Counted from the first letter of the stretch, positions 45,158 through 54,792 are shown. The stretch: 64,000 nt of DNA from an uncultured Saccharophagus sp. (GCA_937920545.1 CAKZUG010000002.1:62001-126000); one strand, 5' to 3'. Notes: generated from the letters alone by a model not told the origin. Program-made: numbers and translations.

Positions 45158-45565
45158 TTAGGCGTAACGTGCCTGGCCTCGATATAAGCCTTTGAACTCT
45201 TTACCTGCGTTATCAAACTTGGCGTAATGCTTGCCTCGATACTCTATTTGATTTTCGGTTTTTGGTGAGGCTAATGTACGCTTAGATGTTGGTTGTGCGG
45301 TAGCGGTATTTGGTTGTTTGCTTTTCCCTTTAAGCGCTGACTGGGTAAGGTTGGTTAAGTTTTCTTCTCCGGTCGCCGTTGCTAACTTTGAGCACATCAT
45401 AAGAGTGCGTGATGACTGTGTTTTTTTTGCGTATCGCCCCAGCTTTATTAAAAATGACTCATCTGATAAACGCAGCTTCTCACCAAATTCACTTTCGATC
45501 AGTTTTATACAATTTCTAGCCACAATAAGGTTAGATGAGCTCAGTGCCCAGTTTTCATTTTGCAT
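45158..45565 (-). CDS. hypothetical protein
   Basis: 135 residues, not recognised. The N-terminal half is helical (NLIVARNCIKLIESEFGEKLRLSDESFLIKLGRYAK). A Ser/Thr/Pro-rich linker follows (about 80-105), and the C-terminal repeat-like tail EYRGKHYAKF...GLYRGQARYA carries two YRG motifs that recall DUF4278-type sequences. It is basic overall. Convergent with the FemAB-like gene, with a 13-base gap. Confidence 0.55.
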   Translation of the reverse strand: MQNENWALSSSNLIVARNCIKLIESEFGEKLRLSDESFLIKLGRYAKKTQSSRTLMMCSKLATATGEENLTNLTQSALKGKSKQPNTATAQPTSKRTLASPKTENQIEYRGKHYAKFDNAGKEFKGLYRGQARYA

Positions 45566-46033
45566 AGCCTTACTCCATTGTGAAAATACAGTTACATTGT
45601 TAACTAAATTATCAGTTGAAGGCGAAAAGTACTATTGTCCAAATTACTCAAAGCGTGGTGTAACCGAGCGGTTTGGCACTATGTACATCGTCTAAAGTAG
45701 TATAAACCGACTTACTATTAAACATAGTCTACTGACTGTGTAAATATTCGGCATTTATTAGAATTTTGGATTCTATGCTTAAGGGCTGGTATTGGAACCA
45801 GTTCACATAAAGTAAGTTGTTATAATGTGATGATTTTTTAGCTCAGGCTCAACTTTTTTACATTTAAAAAAAGAATATAAAACCACGGTGATGGCTAAGT
45901 TGGCTATATAGGTGGGCGATATAGATGGCTTAATATGTTTGGCGGGTATTGCTGAGACTAGTTCCGAGATAGCGGCAGGGCAATGAGGCGCGCCCATAAA
46001 AAGGGTGCGCCTGAACAGAAAGTAAACCTAGGG
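45566..46033. other. gene-free stretch with a hairpin downstream of the TRAP operon
   Basis: No credible gene is seen in these 468 bases. The one structured element is a 10-base-pair inverted repeat, AGGCGCGCCC at 45986-45995 and GGGTGCGCCT at 46003-46012 (one G-U pair), 22 bases past the end of the dctM-like gene on the minus strand. It lacks a T run but is a plausible transcript end. Confidence 0.5.
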
Positions 46034-47332
46034 TTAGATAAGGCCAAATAGTTTTGGTAAAAACTCACTGATTGCTGGGAATGCCGTCACGAGAATAAGC
46101 GATAAAAACATCGCGGCATACAGCGGTAAGAGTGGTTTTATCACATCGGTTATGGATGTTTTACCAATACTACACCCCACAAATAAGACGCTGCCCACAG
46201 GTGGCGTACATAAGCCAATACTTAAGTTGAGTATCATAATAATACCAAAGTGCAGCGGCGAAATACCCAAGCTTTCAACAATAGGCAAAAAGATCGGCGT
46301 GAAAATTAAGATCGCTGGCGTCATATCCATAAACGTGCCCACAGCTAACAGTAAAAAGTTAATCAGCAGTAAGATCATAATGGGGCTGTCAGTGAGCGCA
46401 AGCAATGAGCTACTGATTTGCTGAGGAATATTCTCGTAAGAGAGTAACCAGCTCATTGCCGATGACGCTGCAATTAACAGCATTACAATGGCCGTTGTCG
46501 ATACCGATTTACTGATAATGTCGGGCATATCAGCAAAGCTAATTTCACGGTAAATTAAAAGTGATAATAGCAACGAGTACAAAACCGCAATGGCGCCTGC
46601 TTCAGTTGGGGTAAACCAACCGCCGATAATGCCGCCAATCACAAGTACCACTAAAAACAAGCTCGGTACTGCACCCGCTGTTTTACTTAAGGCTTCGGCA
46701 AGCGAAATTTTCGCGCCCATAGGGTAGTTGTTCTTTTTAGCGTAAATAGCGCAAACTAGCATCAATGAAAGCGCCACTAAAATACCGGGTAAATAACCCG
46801 CAATAAATAAGGCCGCAATAGAGACACCGCCACTGGCAAGCGAGTAAATAATCAGTACGTTGCTTGGCGGAATAAGCATACCCGTAGTGGAAGCGGTAAC
46901 GGTAACGGCAGTATTGAAGTTTTTATCGTAACCCTCTTTGTTCATCGAGGGGATCATGAATCCACCAATAGCCGATGTGGATGCTACAGCCGAACCCGAA
47001 ATAGAGCCAAACAGCGTACAGGCAATCACGTTTACAAATGCTAAACCGCCCGGCAAGCGCCCAACAATGACCTTAGCAAACTCAATCAGGCGTTTTGCGA
47101 TACCGCCTTGTCCCATAATAAAGCCAGACAAGATAAAAAACGGGATAGCCAATAAGGCAAAGCTATCCACACCCGATGTCATGCGCTGTGCAATGGTGGT
47201 CACGGCGGGTAAAAAGTCGATAGTGAAAAGCATGGTGACAAGCGCTGAAAGCGCAATCGAAATAGCAATCGGGACGTTAAGCACCAATAAGATGACAAAA
47301 ACGACCAAAAGTATAAGAGCTGTAAATTCCAT
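46034..47332 (-). CDS. TRAP transporter large permease subunit, uronate-type locus
   Basis: 432-residue DctM-family membrane protein. It starts MEFTALILLVVFVILLVLNVPIAISIALSALV and contains DSFALLAIPFFILSGFIMGQGGIAKRLI, GSISGSAVASTSAIGGFMIPSM and STTGMLIPPSNVLIIYSLASGG, the usual DctM pore motifs. It is the last gene of kdgK-dctP-dctQ-dctM. The order and linkage to KDG kinase suggest transport of hexuronates or their unsaturated derivatives. Confidence 0.9.
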   Translation of the reverse strand: MEFTALILLVVFVILLVLNVPIAISIALSALVTMLFTIDFLPAVTTIAQRMTSGVDSFALLAIPFFILSGFIMGQGGIAKRLIEFAKVIVGRLPGGLAFVNVIACTLFGSISGSAVASTSAIGGFMIPSMNKEGYDKNFNTAVTVTASTTGMLIPPSNVLIIYSLASGGVSIAALFIAGYLPGILVALSLMLVCAIYAKKNNYPMGAKISLAEALSKTAGAVPSLFLVVLVIGGIIGGWFTPTEAGAIAVLYSLLLSLLIYREISFADMPDIISKSVSTTAIVMLLIAASSAMSWLLSYENIPQQISSSLLALTDSPIMILLLINFLLLAVGTFMDMTPAILIFTPIFLPIVESLGISPLHFGIIMILNLSIGLCTPPVGSVLFVGCSIGKTSITDVIKPLLPLYAAMFLSLILVTAFPAISEFLPKLFGLI

Positions 47333-47348
47333 ATTAATTTACCTTGTA

Positions 47349-47867
47349 TTAAGACGTTGTCTCAGTGTTATTAGACATTAACGCACTATTGGCCGCGTTA
47401 GATTTTATTAGAAACTCAAGGGTATAAATCACAAAAAGCACACCGGTTAAAGGTGTGACTAAAAAGACATAGCCCATTTGAATGCTGAGTGCAGCTGCCA
47501 CTTGGTTCAGTTCAAACGCAATAATTACGCGGTTTGTACCGCCAATAATTAAAATAATAATCGCAAATGCAGCGCAACAGGCCAAAATAAAGTATTCGAT
47601 ATTTTTGCGGCTAGCGGGGGCCATTTTTTGTACAAAAAAATCAATACCCAAGTGCATACCCTTACGGTACGCAAATGCTGACCCTAAAAACGAAATCCAA
47701 ATCAGTAAAAAGCGCGCAAGCTCTTCAGTAAATGGGCTGGGTTTAGGCAAGATAAAGCGCGTAATCACCTGCCAAGTCACGTCGGCAACTAACAAGATCA
47801 TCAGTATCATTAAGAATATTTCGAGTGCGCGGTCGAGGCGCACACAGCTTTTAAGTAAACACGTCAT
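47349..47867 (-). CDS. TRAP transporter small permease subunit
   Basis: 172 residues and four helices, with the DctQ motif YRKGMHLGIDFFVQKMAPASRK and the N-terminal LDRALEIFLMILMILLVADVTWQVITRFIL. It sits 16 bases before the large subunit and two bases after the binding-protein gene. Confidence 0.88.
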   Translation of the reverse strand: MTCLLKSCVRLDRALEIFLMILMILLVADVTWQVITRFILPKPSPFTEELARFLLIWISFLGSAFAYRKGMHLGIDFFVQKMAPASRKNIEYFILACCAAFAIIILIIGGTNRVIIAFELNQVAAALSIQMGYVFLVTPLTGVLFVIYTLEFLIKSNAANSALMSNNTETTS

Positions 47868-47869
47868 TA

Positions 47870-48862
47870 TTATTTTCCTTTCGCGATAATTTTTTCAATA
47901 ACAGGGCCTAGCTCGCTTTGCTTGTATTTTTCGATCATGCTGGCAACGCTTTGCTGGAATAGGCTTTTATCTGCTTTCATGACCTGTACGCCGGCCGCTT
48001 TTACCGCGTCTAGCGCTTCTTGAGTCGATTTAGCCCATAACTCACGTTGATGCACAACGGATTCATCCATAGCAAGCTGTAACCATTCTTGTTGCTGTGG
48101 CGTGAGCTTGTTCCACGTGTGTGTCCCAATAATTAAGATATCAGGAATCGATGTGTGCTCATCGAGTAAATAATACTTACACACCTCGTAATGCTTCGAT
48201 AAGTAAAAGCTCGGCGGGTTGTTCTCTGCGCCATCGACCACACCTTGCTGTAAGCTTGTGTATAGCTCGCCCCAAGAAATAGGCGTGGGTGAACCGCCCA
48301 TGGTATCAACCATTTCCACGGCCATTGGGCTTGAAAGCACGCGAATCTTCATGCCTTTTAAGTCTGAAGGCTGTGTGATGGGCTTGGTTTTTGAGTAAAA
48401 GCTACGGCTGCCTGCATCGTAATAACCTAATCCTTTCACGCGAAAGGGGATACCTTCATTGAGTAGGTCTTTACCTACGTCGCTGTTGAGCGTTGTCCAA
48501 AGGTGGTCTTGATCGTTAAAGAGGTACGGTAGGCTAAACACGCGCATGGCGGGAACGAACGCTTCCATCGAGCTGGCCGACACTTTTGTCATCGACAAAC
48601 TGCCAATTTGTAAAAGCTCAATGAGTTCGCGCTCAGAGCCTAATTGGCCAGATGCATATATCGCAACATCCATGGTGTTGTTTGAGTGGTGCTTTAAGCG
48701 CTCGCCTAAAAAATCCATGGCTTTGTGTACGGGGTGGGTATTGTCGAGTGTATGTGCAATCCGCAGGGTGATATCTGCTTTAGCTTGGCTAATTGCAGCA
48801 AAGGCACAGAGTGCCACACCACAAGCAAGTTTGGTGAGTGAGTTATGGGGTGTTTTTAGCAT
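47870..48862 (-). CDS. TRAP transporter substrate-binding protein (DctP family)
   Basis: 330-residue periplasmic receptor. The signal peptide ends near AISQAKA|DITLRIAHTL. The ligand-carboxylate arginine is in LKGMKIRVLSSPMAVEMVDTMGGSPTPISWGELYTSLQQGVVDGAENNPPSF, a signature of receptors for uronates and other sugar acids. Encoded between kdgK and the small permease gene with gaps of 12 and 2 bases. The ligand is inferred from kdgK. Confidence 0.9.
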   Translation of the reverse strand: MLKTPHNSLTKLACGVALCAFAAISQAKADITLRIAHTLDNTHPVHKAMDFLGERLKHHSNNTMDVAIYASGQLGSERELIELLQIGSLSMTKVSASSMEAFVPAMRVFSLPYLFNDQDHLWTTLNSDVGKDLLNEGIPFRVKGLGYYDAGSRSFYSKTKPITQPSDLKGMKIRVLSSPMAVEMVDTMGGSPTPISWGELYTSLQQGVVDGAENNPPSFYLSKHYEVCKYYLLDEHTSIPDILIIGTHTWNKLTPQQQEWLQLAMDESVVHQRELWAKSTQEALDAVKAAGVQVMKADKSLFQQSVASMIEKYKQSELGPVIEKIIAKGK

Positions 48863-48874
48863 TGTTGTATCCCT

Positions 48875-49774
48875 TTATAAGTTAAATTGATCAGCAGGCA
48901 CAATCGCACCGCGATGAGAGATCACCAGTGCGGCACAGGCTTGGCCAGCAGCCACGGCAGTTTTTGCATCTTTATTATTAAGGCGGGCAGCAAGGTAGGC
49001 CCCATTGAATGAATCGCCAGCAGCGGTGGTATCAATCGGGTTAACTTTAACGGGTACAGGAATGTGCGTTGTTTCACCGTCGGCATACAGTAAGCAACCA
49101 TTAATACCGTCTTTAACAATCACTTCACTCACGCCCGCTTCAACATAGCGCGCTACGCATTCGTGTGTAGTGTGCTCACCATGTAACACTTTTTCGTCGT
49201 CAAAGCTCGGTAATGCTGTATCGGTGCGAGTCAGCATGGCGTTAAATACATGGTCAGTACGTGTTTTATCTGGCCAACTTGCCGGGCGGTAATTGATATC
49301 AAAGACCACTTTGCCGCCGTTTGTGCGGTAATCGTCTAAAAACGCCCAAAGTTTATTTAGCGTCGCATCGCTGTATAGCGAGAGTGTAATGCCGCTCAAA
49401 TATAAATAAGGGTAGGGTTTTAATGCGTCAAATAATGAGGGGAAGTCTTCAAAGAGTGTGCGAGCAGGTGCGTTTTGACGCCAGTACTGGAAAGTACGCT
49501 CGCCTTCATCATCCGTTTGAATCATATAAAGGCCAGGTAATGCCCCTTCTTTTTTCATAACAAGGTCGCAACCTACTCCTTCTGCTTTCCATGCATCGAT
49601 CATGTCGCGGCTAAAGTCATCAACACCAAGTGCCGTTACATAGTCGACTTCACCACCAAGACGAGAGAGATAAACAGCAGTGTTAAGGGTGTCTCCACCA
49701 AAACCTAAGCGGTACATCGGTGCTTGTGCTGATGACAGCTCAAGCATACATTCACCAATTGCGGCAATTTTCAC
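48875..49774 (-). CDS. kdgK: 2-dehydro-3-deoxygluconokinase KdgK
   Basis: PfkB-family sugar kinase of 299 residues that phosphorylates 2-keto-3-deoxygluconate, the common product of alginate, pectin and ulvan-type uronate breakdown. It begins MKIAAIGECMLELS and has GFGGDTLNTAVYLSRLGG and the catalytic Asp254 in DTTAAGDSFNGAYLA, the KdgK variant of the PfkB signature. It is the first gene of the TRAP operon. No KDPG aldolase is present in this window. Confidence 0.92.
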   Translation of the reverse strand: MKIAAIGECMLELSSAQAPMYRLGFGGDTLNTAVYLSRLGGEVDYVTALGVDDFSRDMIDAWKAEGVGCDLVMKKEGALPGLYMIQTDDEGERTFQYWRQNAPARTLFEDFPSLFDALKPYPYLYLSGITLSLYSDATLNKLWAFLDDYRTNGGKVVFDINYRPASWPDKTRTDHVFNAMLTRTDTALPSFDDEKVLHGEHTTHECVARYVEAGVSEVIVKDGINGCLLYADGETTHIPVPVKVNPIDTTAAGDSFNGAYLAARLNNKDAKTAVAAGQACAALVISHRGAIVPADQFNL

Positions 49775-50479
49775 AAAGAAACTCCGTTTTTATATTAAAA
49801 GTTGATTACTAAAATAGGCCGGCTAAGCGATACGCTGCATACAGAATACGGTAATCGATTGTCATCGATAGCCTAGATTTATTATTTATGGTTATTCACA
49901 AAGCGACGTGCGCTTATGTTATTCGATATCTCTATTAGTTATGTGAATAAACAAACTGCATTATCAAACATACGCATCTAATTGCGGGAGCGTCATTTAA
50001 TAAATTTAAACAGTCAAAGTCAATCAAAGCCTTTAATTATTAATCATAAGGGTCGTATTGTGGGTGTATGTACTCAAAAGCTTGCGGGGGTGTGTAGATT
50101 CGGGTCAATGTTCTGCAAAGTAGATGAAACATTGCTTGTGATTTTAGATCTGCTCAACACTCGACATTGACGGTATGTATTTACTTTAAGCGATAAAAAG
50201 CCCATATAGTATTGTGTGTTTTTTAGACGCACTTGGCATTTTTGGTTATTTATTGACTCATTTATGGTGGATCGTGATGAAGTGCCGCTGTGTAAGTTTT
50301 CATTTGTATTATTGTAACTGTAGTAATGGGAGCCGATAAATGACAATTTTTAACAATTAACGGCATTTTTTTTTCGCATATCTGCGAAACACACACTACA
50401 TTATAGTTAGTGAAATAATGCATCCCGTTGCGTTATTTTATTTATCGTATAACCGCACGACAATAAAACACTAATAATA
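49775..50479. promoter_or_regulatory. divergent regulatory region between kdgK and the beta-helix gene
   Basis: Seven hundred AT-rich bases without a credible gene. Two palindromes stand out. AATCGATT, followed closely by ATCGAT, lies near 49850-49870 on the kdgK side. TTCGCA-TATC-TGCGAA (50373-50388) lies about 100 bases before the beta-helix gene. Both are candidate operators for regulators not encoded here. The rest shows nothing clear. Confidence 0.4.
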
Positions 50480-52789
50480 ATGAATAGGTATAAAGTTATG
50501 AGTTACAAAAAAAAGGCGTTGTTTTTGACCTTATCTGCCATTGTTTCTGCGCAAGCAATGGCGTCTCTTCCTGATTGGTCAAAAGCCGGTTATCTTGAAG
50601 GGGAGTCGCTTCCCTCGGGCTCAGATTACACATCTAATGCAAATTGTTTTATTACTCCAGAAGAGATGGGCGCCAACTACGGTGTTTATGGTAATGATGG
50701 CGTGAATGATAGCGCAGGTATTCAGGCTGCTATTGATGCAATAAAAGCAAGTTGTTCAGGTAGCCATACCAATCTATCGGTTATTTCTTTACCTTCTGGC
50801 GAGATTAATATTTCTAAGCAAATTGGTGTCGATGCTAGCTTCTTGGTAATTAAAGGTCAGGGAAACAACCCTAGCGTAGCCTCATCAACAAAAGTGGTTT
50901 TTGCTCCAGATGACAGTACTCGTTATGACAATATCTCTGATTTTGATTTGGGTGATATGCGCGGCGAGGGCAATGCTAGTGGTGGTTGGATATGGCCTGG
51001 CCGTGGCGCCTTTCGCGTGCAATCACGAGAAGTGCATTCGTCGTATGTTAATGCGCATCAATCTGCCCCGGCTAATCGTAAAGACTTTTTTGAGGGTTCT
51101 ATTAATTTTCATTGGAAGAATGAGAATATCACACGTGACGCTAAGGTTGGCGATACAGTTGTAGAGCTTAGAAATGTGCGTGATTATGAAGTAGGTAACT
51201 ATATTTGGGTTGGCTCGGCAAATACCGATAAGTTTTTAGAAGAGCAGGGTGTGCAAGAACAGCACAAGTTTAATACTCATATGCGCCAGCAAATGTTTAA
51301 AATTGTGGCTGTTAATACCAGCACGAAAGAAGTGACATTTGATAAGCCATTAGAGTTTGATATTTATATTAACAACACGGCAGACGGCTCACCCGCTATT
51401 AAAGGCGCTAATTATAATAGCCGTGCAGCTAATCTCAAAGTTATTGAGGGCGTGGGTTTTGAAGATTTCTACCTTACTCAGGTTGCGCCAAATGGTAAAA
51501 CGGCTCAAGACGCTAAAAATAACTACAATAACCTTGATCACGAAGGTGCCCTTCATGGCTTAGTCTTTAAGTGGGCGGTTAATAGTTATGTCAAAAATGT
51601 ACGCACCTTTATGACAGGCTCTCACCCCATCGTGACGGAAATGGCAAAAAATCTGCAGTTCGAAGATAACTACCTTGAAGGCTCTTGGAATAAAGGTAAG
51701 GGCGGTAATGGCTATTTTCGTAACAGTAAGTTGTGGGACAGTGTGATTAAAGGCAATATTGCACGTGATGTACGACATATTACACTGCAGTGGTCGGCAT
51801 CCGGTAATGTTGTGACAGGTAATGATATTGACGGCGATTTAAACCTTCATGGTGGTTGGGAACGTCATAACTTAATAGAGAACAACCAAGTAAATATTCC
51901 TTACGATCACAGAGACTGTAACCCAAATTGTGAGGCGGGTGATGAAATATGGTACCCCATTTGGTACGCACCTGGGCATCATGCAGGCAAATGGGCGGGC
52001 GCAACAGGGCCGCAAAACGTTTTTTATCGCAACACGCTTAAAAAGCAATTAACACCTAATGGCGCATTTACTGATTTTGCACCGTATGGCACAACACCTA
52101 ATGTGGTTTATCAATTTGCATGGGATACTGAAACGCCAACGGGTAGCCAGTGGCGTCATCTGCAAGAGAATGGCGATAAGATCGATTTTTGGACGGGTCG
52201 TGAAACTGTTGATTACACCGTTAATAATGCTGGCGTGAACGCAAACTGTACGGCAACCACTGCGAGCCTTGTTGGTGCGACAATTTCTTGTTTGGGTGAG
52301 GAGGTGACTGGGTCTAGTTCTAGCTCAAGTAGCTCGTCTTCTAGCAGTTCGTCTTCTAGCAGCTCATCTTCTAGCAGCTCGTCTTCTAGTAGTTCGTCTT
52401 CTAGCAGTTCATCTTCTAGTAGTTCGTCTTCTAGCAGCTCGTCTTCTAGCAGTTCATCTTCTAGCAGTTCATCTTCTAGCAGTTCGTCTTCTAGCAGCTC
52501 TGGCGGTCAGGTCGCTTCTGGTTGTGTTGTTTATACAGGCGGTCGTCAAGATCTTATGCTCAACACATCAAATTGTGTGTCGTTCCCTAATGGTCTTGAA
52601 GGTAAAAGAGTCCAATTTTGGAACAATAAAGCTGGCGCAGGCTGTGGCTTTAAAGGGCAGGTAAGTGGTTCTGAGGGCGGTTCAGTCAATATTACCTCTA
52701 GCTATATGCGTGGTAGCGGTTTTTCTGGCAATCAATTGAGTTTTGCTGAAGGTAACGGTTGCTCTAAGGTACGTGTTCGTACTTACTAA
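50480..52789 (+). CDS. secreted beta-helix carbohydrate-active protein with polyserine linker
   Basis: 769 residues in three parts. A signal peptide (ends AMA|SLPDW) is followed by a right-handed beta-helix domain to about 610. It opens with GVYGNDGVNDSAGIQAAIDAI, the pectate-lyase-3 type start, and has many short N-rich strands (VIKGNIARDV, VVTGNDIDGDLNL, LIENNQVNI). Next come 63 consecutive serines (612-674), then a 95-residue C-terminal domain with four Cys, possibly a binding module. Lyase or hydrolase activity on an acidic glycan is likely, but the family is not certain. An internal ATG at 50498 is an alternative start. Confidence 0.7.
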   Translation: MNRYKVMSYKKKALFLTLSAIVSAQAMASLPDWSKAGYLEGESLPSGSDYTSNANCFITPEEMGANYGVYGNDGVNDSAGIQAAIDAIKASCSGSHTNLSVISLPSGEINISKQIGVDASFLVIKGQGNNPSVASSTKVVFAPDDSTRYDNISDFDLGDMRGEGNASGGWIWPGRGAFRVQSREVHSSYVNAHQSAPANRKDFFEGSINFHWKNENITRDAKVGDTVVELRNVRDYEVGNYIWVGSANTDKFLEEQGVQEQHKFNTHMRQQMFKIVAVNTSTKEVTFDKPLEFDIYINNTADGSPAIKGANYNSRAANLKVIEGVGFEDFYLTQVAPNGKTAQDAKNNYNNLDHEGALHGLVFKWAVNSYVKNVRTFMTGSHPIVTEMAKNLQFEDNYLEGSWNKGKGGNGYFRNSKLWDSVIKGNIARDVRHITLQWSASGNVVTGNDIDGDLNLHGGWERHNLIENNQVNIPYDHRDCNPNCEAGDEIWYPIWYAPGHHAGKWAGATGPQNVFYRNTLKKQLTPNGAFTDFAPYGTTPNVVYQFAWDTETPTGSQWRHLQENGDKIDFWTGRETVDYTVNNAGVNANCTATTASLVGATISCLGEEVTGSSSSSSSSSSSSSSSSSSSSSSSSSSSSSSSSSSSSSSSSSSSSSSSSSSSSSSSSSSSSSSSGGQVASGCVVYTGGRQDLMLNTSNCVSFPNGLEGKRVQFWNNKAGAGCGFKGQVSGSEGGSVNITSSYMRGSGFSGNQLSFAEGNGCSKVRVRTY
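52313..52501 (+). repeat. polyserine-coding minisatellite
   Basis: 189 bases of pure serine codons made from a 15-base unit (tcg tct tct agc agt and close variants) repeated about a dozen times. Units differ only at synonymous positions. Confidence 0.95.
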
Positions 52790-52870
52790 TGTGGATTAAA
52801 CAACGCTAGATAGTATTTAGATACTCTTTAGCGTTTTAGCGTTTGTTTAAAACTTGACGCTTTACTAATA

Positions 52871-52899
52871 AAGCCTTGGCTATTGGTCAGGGCTTTTTT
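52871..52899 (+). terminator. terminator after the beta-helix gene
   Basis: AAGCCTTG pairs with CAGGGCTT (one G-U pair) across a 9-base loop, followed by T6. Confidence 0.8.
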
Positions 52900-52996
52900 G
52901 TGTCTGTTATTTTTGGCGTGGTTACGTTTTACGGTGATCTATTTTTATGGTTAGATAGTAGCGGTGTTTTCTCTCACTCATTAAAAGAAGCCCTGC

Positions 52997-54715
52997 ATGA
53001 AAATAATAAATACCCCGCTATCGCTTGCACCGTTATGCCTGCTTATCGCTGTTTTACTTGTTGGATGCCATTCTCAGGCACCTGCTGAGACGGCTTTGAA
53101 GCCCAAAACAATGCCGCCTAATATTTTATGGCTTGTCGTTGAGGATATGAGCCCGTATTTGTCTATGTATGGGGATCATACTGTTAGCACGCCAGCTATT
53201 AGTGCGCTAGCCAACGAAGGTGTAACGTTCACGCACGTATTTTCGCCTTCGGGTGTTTGTGCGCCTAGCCGAGCAGCCATTGCCACGGGTTTGTATCCCT
53301 CGTCGTTTGGTGCAAACCATATGCGTACGACATCCAACACCAAAGAGACGGGTTTGCCAAAATACGAGGCCGTCCCGCCTGCGGGGGCGCGTATGTTGAG
53401 CCAATATATGCGTGAACAAGGCTATTACACCACAAACAACTATAAAACCGATTACCAGTTTAACGCTCCTGCATCAGCGTGGCACGACAGCAGTACAACG
53501 GCGCATTGGCGCAACCGTCCAGAAGGAATGCCGTTTTTCTCCGTCATCAACTTTACGACAACACATGAGTCGGGTTTATTTGAGCCGTACGGTATTCGTA
53601 ATATTGAAGCGCGACATGGTTTAGCGTATGACAAGTCAAGCGTTGCGGCATTGCCTACCGGTAAAACATCGTTTGAAAAAACACCTACTCACATTAGTTC
53701 GTCAGCACGCTTTACGCCGCCGCCATACTTACCCGATACACCAGAGGTGCAGCGTGATTTATGGAAAATGTATAATAATATTATTGAGACAGATCTGCAT
53801 ATAGCTTCTGTGCTGGGGCAATTGGAAGCGGATAACTTGATGGATAACACCGTTATCGTTTTTTATGCTGACCACGGTGGTCCGTTACCTCGACAAAAAA
53901 GGCTTATTTACGACAGCGGTCTACATGTACCATTGATTATCCGCTACCCCGATGGGCGTTTGTCAGGTCAGCAAGATAACCGTTTGATCAGTTTTATTGA
54001 TTTTTTGCCGATGACACTAGGGATGGCGGGCGCGCAAGTGCCCTCTCATTTGCATGGGCGGGATGTCTTTGACGTTGATCATGTTCGTGAGTATGTTCAT
54101 GCGGCTGCAGATCGCTTTGATGGATTTACTGATACTATTCGTGCTGTTCGCGACAAGAGATTTAAGTATATTCGTAATTATAGGCCTGAGCAGGGCTACT
54201 ACTTACCGGTTGTATATCGTGAGAAAATCCCGACTATGCAGTCTCTATTAGCTTTACGTGATCAGGGTGCGTTAACGCCTCAGCAATCCCAATGGTTTAG
54301 AGCGTCTAAGCCAAAAGAAGAATTGTTCGATACTTTAAATGATCCGCATGAGTTGAATAATTTGGTGGGCAATCCACGTTTTCAGGCTGACCTTGATCGT
54401 TTGCGCGTCGAAATGACTCGTTGGTTAGAGGCAATAGGTGATACACCTCTTATGCCTGAGCGTGAGCTGGTAAACAGGCTTTGGAGTGGGGAGCGGTTTC
54501 AGCCGGTCACACGTACCCCGTTAATTGCGATAAAAAACGGTGTATATGTTGTCCAAAATCAAACACATAATGCTGTCGTGGAGTACCGTAAAAAGAGTGT
54601 TGATAAGCCGCGTGGGTGGCGACCTTGGCGCAAAGATATAGCGTTCAAAAAAGGTGAGTTATTAGAGGTGCGGGCGCATCGCATTGGCTATCTTCCTAGC
54701 CCTGTAACACATTAA
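52997..54715 (+). CDS. sulfatase (type I, formylglycine-dependent) lipoprotein
   Basis: 572 residues. A lipobox (LLVGC, Cys24) is followed by the sulfatase core: NILWLVVEDMSPYLSMYGD (metal Asp50) and the activation motif CAPSR at 88-92, whose Cys88 would be converted to formylglycine. VIVFYADHGGPLPRQKRLIYDSGLHVPLIIRYPDG is the second metal/substrate site. It needs a maturase (anSME or FGE) encoded elsewhere. It likely removes sulfate esters from an algal polysaccharide, working with the flanking glycan-active proteins. The sulfatase subfamily was not assigned. Confidence 0.9.
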   Translation: MKIINTPLSLAPLCLLIAVLLVGCHSQAPAETALKPKTMPPNILWLVVEDMSPYLSMYGDHTVSTPAISALANEGVTFTHVFSPSGVCAPSRAAIATGLYPSSFGANHMRTTSNTKETGLPKYEAVPPAGARMLSQYMREQGYYTTNNYKTDYQFNAPASAWHDSSTTAHWRNRPEGMPFFSVINFTTTHESGLFEPYGIRNIEARHGLAYDKSSVAALPTGKTSFEKTPTHISSSARFTPPPYLPDTPEVQRDLWKMYNNIIETDLHIASVLGQLEADNLMDNTVIVFYADHGGPLPRQKRLIYDSGLHVPLIIRYPDGRLSGQQDNRLISFIDFLPMTLGMAGAQVPSHLHGRDVFDVDHVREYVHAAADRFDGFTDTIRAVRDKRFKYIRNYRPEQGYYLPVVYREKIPTMQSLLALRDQGALTPQQSQWFRASKPKEELFDTLNDPHELNNLVGNPRFQADLDRLRVEMTRWLEAIGDTPLMPERELVNRLWSGERFQPVTRTPLIAIKNGVYVVQNQTHNAVVEYRKKSVDKPRGWRPWRKDIAFKKGELLEVRAHRIGYLPSPVTH

Positions 54716-54734
54716 GCGATATTTAATCGTGTGT

Positions 54735-54760
54735 GCAGGTGCAAATTGAGGTGCACCTGC
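54735..54760. terminator. hairpin between convergent sulfatase and small secreted protein genes
   Basis: GCAGGTGCA and TGCACCTGC form a perfect 9-base-pair stem around an 8-base loop. No T run follows on either side, so the strength is uncertain. Confidence 0.5.
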
Positions 54761-54792
54761 TACTGAATAATCTCAGTCTATCAGCGTTATAA

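Noticed and set aside
45803-45997. Minus-strand ORF of 64 codons downstream of the hypothetical gene
   Set aside because: It lies in a spacer, overlaps the arm of the hairpin at 45986, and its sequence shows no domain or signal peptide pattern.
50074-50346. Minus-strand ORF of 90 codons in the kdgK/beta-helix spacer
   Set aside because: Composition is rich in Asn, Ser and Tyr as expected from translated AT-rich spacer, with no ribosome site and no recognisable domain.
52313-52501. Repeat array considered as CRISPR
   Set aside because: The 15-base units are contiguous, in frame and encode only serine. There are no spacers and no cas genes.
50480-52789. Assignment of the beta-helix protein to alginate lyase family PL6
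   Set aside because: The N-terminal start and repeat pattern look like the pectate-lyase-3 superfamily in general. I could not see PL6 catalytic motifs, so no family was named.
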